Source: a virus. From it: a DNA stretch of 27,086 bases. Made by a program: the position numbers and the translations under genes. The stretch covers positions 1 through 27,086 of the IMG/VR virus record IMGVR_UViG_3300009537_000143; one strand, given 5' to 3'. Below the pieces are notes generated by a model. The model searched no databases. It was not told where the DNA came from and was given only the letters and a program-made list of their open reading frames with translations. The number at the start of each line of letters is the position of its first letter. Position 1 is the first letter of the stretch. Shown here piece by piece: positions 1 to 6,385 of this stretch.

Positions 1-59
1 CGCTCTTGTTCGCACGGATGCTGGCCAACCTATATTCCTTCATGGCCGGTCCTGGTTAA
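1..59 (+). CDS. 3' end of an unidentified gene (partial)
   Basis: Reading from base 3, an open frame enters from the left edge and stops at TAA 57-59, two bases before the first leader element. The other leader elements also start at or just after a stop codon, so this frame is the best candidate for the upstream gene. Only 18 residues are visible (ending in SFMAGPG), too few to identify. The other two forward frames are also open at the edge but stop inside the leader element. Confidence 0.4.
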   Translation, partial: LLFARMLANLYSFMAGPG

Positions 60-60
60 G

Positions 61-122
61 GCAGCCTAGCAACCTAGACCCTCACTACAGGGTCTAGTGT
101 GGTACGCTGTTAGTAGTGTACT
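61..122 (+). promoter_or_regulatory. Structured leader element, copy 1
   Basis: Hairpin A is a 9-bp stem (74-82 with 89-97, loop 83-88). Three bases later hairpin B pairs GGTAC 101-105 with GTACT 118-122. Its loop begins GCTGTT (106-111), and this can pair with GCAGC 61-65 upstream, giving a possible pseudoknot. A TAGGAGGAGA ribosome-binding site follows before ATG 141. The conserved AGCAACC tract lies between the upstream strand and hairpin A. This copy has a longer B loop than the others. Confidence 0.7.
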
Positions 123-140
123 AAACTGTAGGAGGAGAAC

Positions 141-338
141 ATGGATACAAAAGAGCTGAAAAAAGAGCTGAAGCTGAAAAAGATAAAACCTAATGTGGCT
201 ATATCAAAAGAAACAGGATCTAAAGGTAGGATCCTGGGGATATTTAAATCTGGGAACGTTTTAGTCGAGGTGGTGTCCGCCAAAGGACACCACCGGGCCG
301 GTGATATTCTGATATGGCCGAAGGACTACATTACCTAG
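141..338 (+). CDS. Small protein of unknown function (65 aa)
   Basis: It begins at ATG 141 after a strong AGGAGGAGAAC ribosome-binding site. The N-terminal 20 residues are very lysine-rich (alternating KEL/KLK). The rest is beta-rich, with GRILGIFKSGNVLVEVVS and a C-terminal HHRAGDILIWPKDYI, which would suit a small SH3-like barrel. I do not recognise the family. It sits alone between leader elements 1 and 2, so it is a one-gene cassette. A nucleic-acid or protein-binding accessory role is possible, but nothing in the sequence proves it. Confidence 0.75.
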   Translation: MDTKELKKELKLKKIKPNVAISKETGSKGRILGIFKSGNVLVEVVSAKGHHRAGDILIWPKDYIT

Positions 339-395
339 ACAGCCCAGCAACCTGAGGGTCTAATCTAGACCCTCAGTGTGGTGCGCTGTTGCACC
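339..395 (+). promoter_or_regulatory. Structured leader element, copy 2
   Basis: It starts directly after the stop codon at 336-338. Upstream strand ACAGC is 339-343. Hairpin A has 11 bp (352-362 with 366-376). Hairpin B is GGTGC 380-384 with GCACC 391-395, and its loop GCTGTT (385-390) is complementary to ACAGC. Copy 5 is almost identical across the hairpins. Confidence 0.75.
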
Positions 396-416
396 GAAAC
401 CTAGTAGGAGGAGAAC

Positions 417-686
417 ATGGAGAAAAATACCGCAAAAAATCTGCTAGAAACAGAAAATATGATAACAAACACAACAGCTATCGTAAACATAACACTCGAA
501 GAAATCCTCTTAGCCAGTGATTACGACGAGGATGATGGTTTGGCCGACCTCAGAAAGCGCCTAACCTTCATTTCAAACTTGGCTTCCACGACGCTCGAGA
601 CCAAATCATCGGATAAATGGCTACAAATGCTATCGTACATCGGTATCGAGCTATCTTACAAGAGGGGTAAACGAGTACAAAACTAA
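417..686 (+). CDS. Small protein of unknown function (89 aa)
   Basis: ATG 417 follows a canonical TAGGAGGAGAAC site. The protein has an N-terminal stretch rich in Asn and Thr, an acidic centre (DYDEDDGLADLRKRL) and a helical C-terminal half ending in basic residues (YKRGKRVQN). No motif is recognised. It is bounded by leader copies 2 and 3, so it is another one-gene cassette just ahead of the MoxR-type ATPase. Its stop codon at 684-686 shares its last base with leader copy 3. Confidence 0.7.
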   Translation: MEKNTAKNLLETENMITNTTAIVNITLEEILLASDYDEDDGLADLRKRLTFISNLASTTLETKSSDKWLQMLSYIGIELSYKRGKRVQN

Positions 687-742
687 ACAGCTCAGCAACC
701 TAGGCTCTTGGTTAGGAGCCTAGTGTGATGCGCTGTTGCATC
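686..742 (+). promoter_or_regulatory. Structured leader element, copy 3
   Basis: Upstream strand AACAGC 686-691 is a perfect 6-base complement of loop GCTGTT 732-737. Hairpin A pairs 700-707 with 716-723 (8 bp, possibly 9 bp with one bulged G). Hairpin B is GATGC 727-731 with GCATC 738-742. Compared with the GGTGC/GCACC of other copies, both sides of one pair have changed (G-C to A-T). This is compensatory and supports an RNA structure. Confidence 0.75.
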
Positions 743-763
743 TAAGTTAAGTAGGAGGAGAAT

Positions 764-1882
764 ATGCAATACGACCAGTTCGTAGAGTTCGCTGAGGTCA
801 TGTTCAAATCTGGTCTACCCTTCATGGTGGAAGGAGAGCCGGGTATTGGAAAGACAGCGGGGATTAGTCTGGCGTGTAACAACCTAGGCTACGACTTAGT
901 TGTGTGTCAGTTGGCAGTACGCAGCCCTATTGAAGTAGGTGGGGTGCCGGCGCAAGCTAAACCCGCCACAGCCAAGAAATCAGCAGTATGGGACTTCCTA
1001 CCCGTAGGTGATCTTCGACGCATCATCGAAGCAACACGACCTACCGTGTTCTTCATGGATGACTTTGGTCACGCTTCAACGGCAACAATGAACGCAGCTA
1101 CGCACGTGTATGATGATCGCCGAGTTGGTGAACACGAAATAAGTTCATACGTGCGTATGTGTGCGGCCACTAACCGTACAGAAGACAAAGCCGGAGTTAA
1201 TCCAATCTTGGAAAACGTCAAGTCCAAGTGGACTACTATTGTCCACTTGGAGGTCAACGTGGATCCCTGGCTACGATGGGCATGGAACTGCGACGACGTC
1301 GGTCTGCTAGACAGGAAAGAACCCATGCCGAAGATCATTCCAGCTTTCATAAGCTGGAAAAAGGATATGCTGATGGGTTTCAAACCCAAACCAGGGCTGG
1401 AAAACAGCAGATCACCTAGAACGGTCCATCACGTTGGTAAGCTATTGGCGGCTGGTGCCGTTACTGAGTTGAACGCCTTCGAGACTATCAGCCGGGCTAC
1501 CGACAAGGGGTTCGCCACTGAGTTTATAGCGTTCCTAAAAATGTGGGCCCACCTTCCTGACCATGAGGAAGTTCTAGCTAATCCAGACGTTCTGGACAAC
1601 ATGACGTTCCAACGCTACAAATGGGACGAGGAAAAGAAAGGGGTTGTTCCAGATGGGATGGCTCCCATAAGTCAGAGACCAGACGTTGCCTATGCTCTAG
1701 TAACCTCCACAGCCGATATCGTGGAACCCGGAGATATGGGCAACTTCGTGAAGCTGGTTGGCAAGTTCCCCAAACCAGTAGAGGTGCTTGGTATGCTCTT
1801 GGTCAAGGATCGGGGGAACAGTCACCTCCAGACCCAAGCTTTCGTCGAGTGGGCTACCGAAAATCAATCGTACGTGATGTAA
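764..1882 (+). CDS. MoxR-type AAA+ ATPase
   Basis: A 372-aa AAA+ ATPase. The Walker A motif is GEPGIGKT at residues 24-31, Walker B is VFFMDD at 95-100, and the sensor-1 region is AATN near 134-137 followed by the expected ENVKSKW stretch. Length and order match the MoxR-like branch. MoxR ATPases typically work with a VWA-domain partner to remodel or assemble protein or metal-cofactor complexes. A VWA protein lies 1.6 kb downstream (3480-4679), with an unknown 301-aa protein between them. This three-gene arrangement supports a chaperone-like module, but the phage target is unknown. Start ATG 764 has the cassette ribosome-binding site. Leader copy 3 precedes it. Confidence 0.88.
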   Translation: MQYDQFVEFAEVMFKSGLPFMVEGEPGIGKTAGISLACNNLGYDLVVCQLAVRSPIEVGGVPAQAKPATAKKSAVWDFLPVGDLRRIIEATRPTVFFMDDFGHASTATMNAATHVYDDRRVGEHEISSYVRMCAATNRTEDKAGVNPILENVKSKWTTIVHLEVNVDPWLRWAWNCDDVGLLDRKEPMPKIIPAFISWKKDMLMGFKPKPGLENSRSPRTVHHVGKLLAAGAVTELNAFETISRATDKGFATEFIAFLKMWAHLPDHEEVLANPDVLDNMTFQRYKWDEEKKGVVPDGMAPISQRPDVAYALVTSTADIVEPGDMGNFVKLVGKFPKPVEVLGMLLVKDRGNSHLQTQAFVEWATENQSYVM

Positions 1883-1884
1883 CA

Positions 1885-1939
1885 ACAACGTAGCAACCTA
1901 GGCTCTTGGTTAGAGCCTAGTGTGGTGCGCTGTTGCACC
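1885..1939 (+). promoter_or_regulatory. Structured leader element, copy 4
   Basis: Hairpin A is 9 bp (1898-1906 with 1912-1920, loop TGGTT). Hairpin B is GGTGC 1924-1928 with GCACC 1935-1939, loop GCTGTT 1929-1934. The upstream strand here is ACAAC 1885-1889, which pairs with the loop with one A-C mismatch, so the pseudoknot is less perfect than in copies 2, 3, 5 and 8. Confidence 0.7.
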
Positions 1940-1963
1940 GAAACCTAGAAGTAGGAGGAGAAC

Positions 1964-2173
1964 ATGAAAATCCAACATGGTATCAAAGGTGATACACTTA
2001 CAGTATATCACCGAGACTTGTCAATTAAAACCCTACGGAAAATTCAGCATGATCTTAGTAAATACGCACACCTGAAAGCGTATGCTAAGTTCTATTCTGA
2101 CCTGGGTCAAGTAATAATCAAGCGTCGCGATTTTGAGGAGGCGGAAACCCCCCACAGAGAAGTAACAACCTAG
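1964..2173 (+). CDS. Small protein of unknown function (69 aa)
   Basis: Starts at ATG 1964 with the standard cassette ribosome-binding site. The protein opens with a short beta-like segment (HGIKGDTLTVYHRDLS), followed by a helical basic region (KTLRKIQHDLSKYAHLKAYAKFYSDLG) and a charged C-terminus. I do not recognise a family. It is a single-gene cassette between leader copies 4 and 5, inside the presumed MoxR/VWA module, so a linked role is possible but unproven. Confidence 0.7.
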   Translation: MKIQHGIKGDTLTVYHRDLSIKTLRKIQHDLSKYAHLKAYAKFYSDLGQVIIKRRDFEEAETPHREVTT

Positions 2174-2230
2174 ACAGCCCAGCAACCTGAGGGTCTAATC
2201 TAGACCCTCAGTGTGGTGCGCTGTTGCACT
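2174..2230 (+). promoter_or_regulatory. Structured leader element, copy 5
   Basis: Nearly identical to copy 2. Upstream strand ACAGC is 2174-2178, hairpin A has 11 bp (2187-2197 with 2201-2211), and hairpin B is GGTGC 2215-2219 with GCACT 2226-2230 (one G-U closing pair), loop GCTGTT 2220-2225. It begins immediately after the stop codon at 2171-2173. Confidence 0.75.
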
Positions 2231-2251
2231 ATCTAGAAGTAGGAGGAGAAC

Positions 2252-3157
2252 ATGACTACTCAGAAGTCAACCCAGAAAGAAGTCACCCCTGGAGATCTTA
2301 GCACTCGGGCTATGTGTGCCCGGATACAGATCCACCGTTGGGGTGCTAGGAAGAACGATGACAGTACTTCCAGAGAAGTAGCACAGTCGAAGCACGCTAA
2401 CCCAGATCTTGTCAGGGTTACGAAACAGCTTCTTAAGAGCACTGCTCTTGATGAGTTTCGCAAGGTCGCTCGACAGTGCAAAAAGACCCACAAATACCTC
2501 ACCGTCCCTTGGGATGATGGGGTAGGGCTACTTCCCACTGAGAACTACCTCCGATACACAGAAGAAATCGGTGAGAAACGTCGCGAAGCGATGGGTATTG
2601 CCGATGAGTTCGTAAAGGAGTACACAGCTCAGTGGCAGAACGGTCTATCGGACTATCGAAGACAGCAAGAAGGTCTTGGGGACGTGTTCGACGAGAGCGA
2701 CTATCCTGAACCGAAGTATGTAAAGGAAAAGTTCGGGATCGACGTTCGCCTTTACCCTATTCCTGACCCGAATGACTTTCGGGTAAAAGTCAGTGGAGAT
2801 GTGGCGAGCACCTTGAAGACGCAAATGATGAAGGACTTTCGCAATGATCTTCAACAAGCGTCCCGGGTGCCCATCATCCGGCTCCACAAGCTGGTAAAGC
2901 ACCTCCATGAAATGCTCCTGAACGATGAGGCTAGGCTACATGCCAGCTTGATAGGTAACGTCCAAGAGCTGATTGAGATCCTTCCAACCCTGAACATCTT
3001 CGATGATCCAGAGCTAAACAATCTGATCAAGCAGACTGACAAAACAATCTGCTCGGTCAGCGACATGAAGGCTCTGAAGAAGGATCCACTGTACCGTAAG
3101 GAGGTAGCAAAATCAGCTGCTAGCATACTGAAACAGATGAAAGGATACGTGTCATAA
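2252..3157 (+). CDS. Protein of unknown function in the MoxR/VWA module (301 aa)
   Basis: A soluble, mostly helical protein with several charged, probably coiled segments (roughly residues 90-140 and 190-260) and no catalytic motif I can point to. Its position between a MoxR-type ATPase and a VWA protein, and its size, recall the DUF3150-type proteins that accompany MoxR and VWA genes in other phages. That assignment rests on context and general resemblance, not on a recognised signature. It starts at ATG 2252 with an AGGAGGAGAAC site and is preceded by leader copy 5. It may be a substrate adaptor or structural partner of the ATPase. Confidence 0.75.
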   Translation: MTTQKSTQKEVTPGDLSTRAMCARIQIHRWGARKNDDSTSREVAQSKHANPDLVRVTKQLLKSTALDEFRKVARQCKKTHKYLTVPWDDGVGLLPTENYLRYTEEIGEKRREAMGIADEFVKEYTAQWQNGLSDYRRQQEGLGDVFDESDYPEPKYVKEKFGIDVRLYPIPDPNDFRVKVSGDVASTLKTQMMKDFRNDLQQASRVPIIRLHKLVKHLHEMLLNDEARLHASLIGNVQELIEILPTLNIFDDPELNNLIKQTDKTICSVSDMKALKKDPLYRKEVAKSAASILKQMKGYVS

Positions 3158-3210
3158 CAACGTAGCAACCTGGGGAACTTAGGTTCCCCAGTGTGGTGCG
3201 CTGTTGCACC
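3157..3210 (+). promoter_or_regulatory. Structured leader element, copy 6
   Basis: Hairpin A has a wholly different stem sequence from copies 1-5 (CTGGGGAAC 3170-3178 with GTTCCCCAG 3183-3191, 4-base loop) yet is perfectly paired over 9 bp. Hairpin B is GGTGC 3195-3199 with GCACC 3206-3210. The upstream strand ACAAC 3157-3161 pairs with the GCTGTT loop with one mismatch. It overlaps the preceding stop codon by one base. Confidence 0.75.
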
Positions 3211-3234
3211 GAAACCTAGAAGTAGGAGGAGAAA

Positions 3235-3483
3235 ATGACGATCAAAGTAGACAAAGGTATTCCCATACCCAAACCCCGTCAGGGAACTGGGTCAGGTTAT
3301 CCTTGGGACGACATGAAAGTTGGTGATTCCTTCTTCATCCCAAATGATGCAGAAAATATGAACAACGTAGCTCACCAGAACAAACTGTCGTCTGCAGCAC
3401 GTTCACGAAGAATGAACCACCCCAATGAAAAGTACACAGTCCGTGCTGTTAAGGGTGGTACAAGGGTATGGAGAATATCATGA
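3235..3483 (+). CDS. Small phage protein of unknown function (82 aa)
   Basis: The protein has a recognisable layout: a Pro/Lys-rich start (IPIPKPRQG), then YPWDDMKVGDSFFIP, a serine/arginine block (SSAARSRRMNHP) and a beta-like end (KYTVRAVKGGTRVWRIS). I have seen this arrangement in small uncharacterised phage proteins, but no function is known to me. It starts at ATG 3235 after AGGAGGAGAAA. Its stop TGA 3481-3483 overlaps the next start (ATG 3480), so it is translationally coupled to the VWA protein. Confidence 0.8.
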   Translation: MTIKVDKGIPIPKPRQGTGSGYPWDDMKVGDSFFIPNDAENMNNVAHQNKLSSAARSRRMNHPNEKYTVRAVKGGTRVWRIS

Positions 3484-4679
3484 ATAACGCAGAAACAAAG
3501 TATGTCCGCTGCGCCACACGGTTGCTGCGGATGTACCCTTTCTGGGGAAATCTACTGCTCGGATTTGAGACTAGTCAATCGTCAGACGTCCCTACTATGG
3601 CGACTGATGGTACGCGACTAGTTTACAATCCCGAGTTCGTGGAAAACACACAAGACGAGCAAATCTGCTCCCTTCAGGCACATGAGTGCGGGCACAAGAT
3701 GTTCTTAGATCACCTCAGGCGCGGTCGTCGTGACCCAAGGCTCTGGAATGTTGCGTGTGACTACCGCATAAACTACTATCTGAAGGACAGTGGACTGAAG
3801 CTTAGTGAAAAGTTGCTCTACGATGAGAGATTCCACAGATGGGGTTGGGATGCTGAAAAGATCTACGACTTCCTTGAACAAAACCCTGACGACCCCGCCA
3901 ATAAGCAGTCCAAAGAAAAAGGTGGCTGCGGTTGCGGAGGTTTAAGGGACCACCAATCCCAATCAGAACAAGACGACCCCAGTGAAGGTACTGGTCCAGG
4001 TAACGGATCAGAAGATAGTGAGTCAGGTTCTGGAAACTCTCCTAGTGCCAACTTTGGTGAAGCCGAAGTAATGATGTCTGTAGCACAGGCACGTGCCTTT
4101 GCCAAGGCTCGAGGAAAGATGCCAGGATCCCTCGAAGAACTGATCGAGGAAATCCTGAACCCTAAAATCCGGTGGGAACAGGTGCTCCAGCGTTTCATGG
4201 AGTGTTGTTGTCAGGATGACTTCTCCTGGCAAGTTCCAGACCGACGTTTTCTGTATCTGGATATGTATCTTCCAGGTGTAGAAAGCGAAGGAGTAGATAC
4301 TTTCACCGTGGTAGTAGATACCTCAGGGTCTACCATATCGTTCATGACTCAGTTCCTAAGCGAAGTCAGCAAGATCGCAAGGGTACTGAAGTTCAAGAAA
4401 CTGTACGTAATCTACTGTGATACACGCGTACAGCACGTGGATGAATATGGTCCTGAAGACCTACCAATCAAACCAAGTCGTACTTACGGGGGTGGTGGCA
4501 CCGACTTTAGGCCAGTCTTCAACTGGATAGAAGAACGCGGGATCGAGCCAAAGGGTATGGTATTCCTTACCGATACCTATGGTGCGTTTCCAACTGCGCC
4601 TACATATCCAGTTCTCTGGACTGTACCTAAAGACCTCCGAGTAGAAGTACCTTTCGGTGAGATACTGCGCATAGAGTAG
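3480..4679 (+). CDS. Metallopeptidase-like VWA-domain protein
   Basis: About 399 residues. The N-terminal half carries HECGH (residues 68-72), a zinc-metallopeptidase HExxH-type motif, followed by RLWNVACDYRINYYL, as in putative VWA-linked metallopeptidases (DUF2201-like). A Gly/Ser/Asp/Gln-rich linker with a CGCG cluster (about 145-195) leads to a C-terminal VWA domain with the MIDAS sequence DTSGS at 280-284, then GGGGTDFRP and FLTD. It is the expected partner of the MoxR-type ATPase at 764. I chose ATG 3480 rather than ATG 3468 because GGAGA lies seven bases ahead of it and it makes an ATGA overlap with the preceding gene. Whether the peptidase site is active cannot be judged here. Confidence 0.85.
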   Translation: MNNAETKYVRCATRLLRMYPFWGNLLLGFETSQSSDVPTMATDGTRLVYNPEFVENTQDEQICSLQAHECGHKMFLDHLRRGRRDPRLWNVACDYRINYYLKDSGLKLSEKLLYDERFHRWGWDAEKIYDFLEQNPDDPANKQSKEKGGCGCGGLRDHQSQSEQDDPSEGTGPGNGSEDSESGSGNSPSANFGEAEVMMSVAQARAFAKARGKMPGSLEELIEEILNPKIRWEQVLQRFMECCCQDDFSWQVPDRRFLYLDMYLPGVESEGVDTFTVVVDTSGSTISFMTQFLSEVSKIARVLKFKKLYVIYCDTRVQHVDEYGPEDLPIKPSRTYGGGGTDFRPVFNWIEERGIEPKGMVFLTDTYGAFPTAPTYPVLWTVPKDLRVEVPFGEILRIE

Positions 4680-4688
4680 GAGGAGAAA

Positions 4689-4937
4689 GTGAAAAACGAA
4701 CAGCCGTTGGAAGTGATCCCAACGTACACAGGAACCACCGTGGCTAGAGGACCTTACGTGGTCATATCCTTTGATACTGAACAATGGATAAAACACCGTA
4801 AGACCTTCAAAAGGTTCTCCGAAGCTGAAACCTGGGCAAGCAAAAACTGCGAGGTAGGAAATGGTAACGGATACATGATCCTAGAGAAAGCAGAAGCTAC
4901 TACTGACTATATCCAGTTCCAATTACAAGACGTATAG
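4689..4937 (+). CDS. Small protein of unknown function (82 aa)
   Basis: It begins with GTG 4689 directly after TAGGAGGAGAAA, which overlaps the stop of the VWA gene. There is no hairpin leader, so it is read from the same transcript. The middle is aromatic and basic (WIKHRKTFKRFSEAETWASKN) and looks like the small helical domains of phage accessory proteins. The end is acidic. No family is recognised. The start is well supported by the ribosome-binding site, which is identical to those of the cassettes. Confidence 0.7.
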   Translation: MKNEQPLEVIPTYTGTTVARGPYVVISFDTEQWIKHRKTFKRFSEAETWASKNCEVGNGNGYMILEKAEATTDYIQFQLQDV

Positions 4938-4990
4938 CAACGTAGCAACCTGGAGAGTCTAGGCTCTCCAGTGTGGTGCGCTGTTGCACT
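4937..4990 (+). promoter_or_regulatory. Structured leader element, copy 7
   Basis: Hairpin A is another independent sequence (CTGGAGAG 4950-4957 with CTCTCCAG 4964-4971). Hairpin B is GGTGC 4975-4979 with GCACT 4986-4990. The upstream strand GCAAC 4937-4941 can pair imperfectly with the loop, or perfectly with GTTGC 4983-4987, but the latter would open hairpin B. It shares one base with the preceding stop codon. Confidence 0.7.
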
Positions 4991-5014
4991 GAAACCTAGA
5001 AGTAGGAGGAGAAC

Positions 5015-5575
5015 ATGCTATCTACACACTTAAACCCAAATGGTGACAAAGTTCAATACGAACACGGTAACAGGGTTAGTCTCGGTGACGGGGTTAGTCT
5101 CGGTTACAGGGTTAGTCTCGGTGACGGGGTTAGTCTCGGTGATTGGGTTAGGCTCGGTAACGAGGTTAGTCTCGGTAACGGGGTTAGTCTCGGTGCTTGG
5201 GTTAGGCTCGGTAACAGGGTTAGGCTCGGTAACAGGGTTAGTCTCGGTAACAGGGTTAGGCTCGGTAACAGGGTTAGGCTCGGTGACGAGGTTAGTCTTG
5301 GTAACGAGGTTAGTCTCGGTGACGGGGTTAGGCTCGAAAAAGAAGACATAATCTGTGCTGGGAGAGACTTGCGTAGTTACGAGTTTATTGGTTATCGAGA
5401 CCAAGATAACAGGCTAGTCATCTCAGCTGGGTGTCGTACGGGTCTGCCATTTAACCGAGCAAGCAAACACTGGGACCCAAAAACATATACTTCCTCCGGT
5501 GATATAAAAGACATCAATTGTAAACTCAATTATATCACGGCTGTAGCTAAACAACGCGGATGGGACCTTACCTGA
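5015..5575 (+). CDS. Hexapeptide-repeat (left-handed beta-helix-like) protein
   Basis: Residues 21-110 are 15 back-to-back six-residue units of the form V-[SR]-L-G-x-x, for example VSLGDG and VRLGNR; the last unit is degenerate (VRLEKE). L-G-x-x-V-x is the classic hexapeptide of left-handed parallel beta helices, as in acyltransferases. Fifteen units would give five triangular coils. The C-terminal 75 residues are a separate domain with YEFIGYRDQDNRLVISAG, RTGLPF and KHWDPKTYTSSGDI. No acyltransferase catalytic histidine loop is evident, so the helix may be structural or binding. Start ATG 5015 has AGGAGGAGAAC. Leader copy 7 precedes it, and its stop lies inside leader copy 8. Confidence 0.8.
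   Translation: MLSTHLNPNGDKVQYEHGNRVSLGDGVSLGYRVSLGDGVSLGDWVRLGNEVSLGNGVSLGAWVRLGNRVRLGNRVSLGNRVRLGNRVRLGDEVSLGNEVSLGDGVRLEKEDIICAGRDLRSYEFIGYRDQDNRLVISAGCRTGLPFNRASKHWDPKTYTSSGDIKDINCKLNYITAVAKQRGWDLT
5075..5344 (+). repeat. 18-bp coding tandem repeat, about 15 copies
   Basis: The repeat unit is close to GTTAGTCTCGGTAACGGG, varying mainly at the last few bases and at AGT/AGG. It encodes the hexapeptide units of the surrounding gene. Because it is in frame and multiples of 18 bases are kept, copy number can change by slippage or recombination without breaking the frame. The similarity between copies at DNA level suggests recent expansion. Confidence 0.9.
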
Positions 5576-5628
5576 CGTAGCGCCTTGAGGCTCTAATTTC
5601 TAGAGCCTCACACGGTACGTCAGGTACC
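5572..5628 (+). promoter_or_regulatory. Structured leader element, copy 8 (divergent)
   Basis: The most diverged copy and the most informative. Hairpin A is TGAGGCTCTA 5586-5595 with TAGAGCCTCA 5601-5610. Hairpin B is GGTAC 5614-5618 with GTACC 5624-5628. Its loop has become GTCAG (5619-5623) instead of GCTGTT, and the upstream strand has become CTGAC (5572-5576), still an exact complement. An alternative is one long outer helix, 5569-5578 with 5617-5626. It overlaps the stop of the hexapeptide gene. Confidence 0.7.
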
Positions 5629-5652
5629 AATCTGAAATGTAGGAGGAGATCG

Positions 5653-6195
5653 ATGACAGAACTTAGAACACGTCCCAGACTTCCTCAGAAAGTAAACCCA
5701 CCATACCTAGATCCTGAAACGGAAAAGCTGTTAGAGATACCAGCCTTTCTGGATCGTAGAAAGTGGACAAAAGAAGACTGGGAACGACACGAAAGAGCTC
5801 GCGATGCTCTTATTAAAGAAATAAGAGCTATAGAACGTGCTGAATCAGGTATGGCAGCCCACGCTACCAAGCTCGCAATGGGTAGAGCAAAACGCTCTAA
5901 ACAGCGAAAAATTCTACAACAACACCGAAAACGAGAACGCGCAACCCGTAAGGAAAAGAAACGGATAGAGCGTGTTCGCAAGAAATATCTTCACTCAGAT
6001 CAAAACGATACCGTCTACAAAGAACTAGAGCGTGGATTTGATACCTCTGGTAAGATAACCAAGAGGGTAGACCTCACCTCTAAGGAAGTTAGACACGCGC
6101 TGCGTCGTCTAGTAAAGACTGGGCGTGCTGTCAAGCTGAGTCCTAGACGATATAAGGTCAACACTAGGAAAAGAAGTAGACTACCAGAAAAGTAG
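5653..6195 (+). CDS. Basic DNA-binding-like protein with C-terminal winged-helix-like segment
   Basis: 180 residues, strongly basic. Residues about 40-115 form a long charged helix, probably a coiled coil, rich in Arg, Lys and Glu. The C-terminal part (DLTSKEVRHALRRLVKTGRA followed by VKLSPRRYKV) reads like a winged helix: a recognition helix and then a beta wing. A role in DNA binding or transcription is plausible, but I do not recognise a named family. Start ATG 5653 follows TAGGAGGAGATCG, and leader copy 8 lies immediately upstream. The zinc-finger gene follows after nine bases. Confidence 0.75.
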   Translation: MTELRTRPRLPQKVNPPYLDPETEKLLEIPAFLDRRKWTKEDWERHERARDALIKEIRAIERAESGMAAHATKLAMGRAKRSKQRKILQQHRKRERATRKEKKRIERVRKKYLHSDQNDTVYKELERGFDTSGKITKRVDLTSKEVRHALRRLVKTGRAVKLSPRRYKVNTRKRSRLPEK

Positions 6196-6204
6196 GAGAG
6201 GATC

Positions 6205-6378
6205 ATGAAAGAGCGTCTAGAGGTATGCTCTGAGTGTGGAGGGGAAGGTGAGATTGAAGATGATTCACCTTTACATCCTGAAGGTCACAGGTTCAGAGCT
6301 AGACTACCTTCCTTGTGCCCTATATGTGAGGGTACAGGAGAAGTCTATGTAGAAATAGAAGAGGAGGATGAAGACTGA
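6205..6378 (+). CDS. Small double-zinc-knuckle protein (57 aa)
   Basis: ATG 6205 is preceded by TAGGAGAGGATC, overlapping the previous stop. The protein has two CxxCxGxG-type knuckles, CSECGGEG near residues 8-15 and CPICEGTG near 38-45, separated by about 22 residues, and ends in a run of acidic residues. This is the zinc-binding pattern of the DnaJ central domain, and free-standing versions are common in phages. It probably binds one zinc ion and acts as a small chaperone-like or nucleic-acid-associated factor. The actual role is unknown. Confidence 0.75.
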   Translation: MKERLEVCSECGGEGEIEDDSPLHPEGHRFRARLPSLCPICEGTGEVYVEIEEEDED

Positions 6379-6385
6379 CTCACAT

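Noticed and set aside
352-376. Leader hairpin A read as a transcription terminator
   Set aside because: No T tract follows any of the eight copies, and a gene start with a strong ribosome-binding site lies about 40-50 bases downstream.
5075-5344. Possible CRISPR array
   Set aside because: The repeats are contiguous 18-bp coding units without spacers.
5030-5404. Repetitive ORFs in other frames of the hexapeptide repeat region
   Set aside because: An 18-bp repeat keeps all frames open. Only the frame from 5015 has the cassette start signal and a non-repetitive C-terminal domain.
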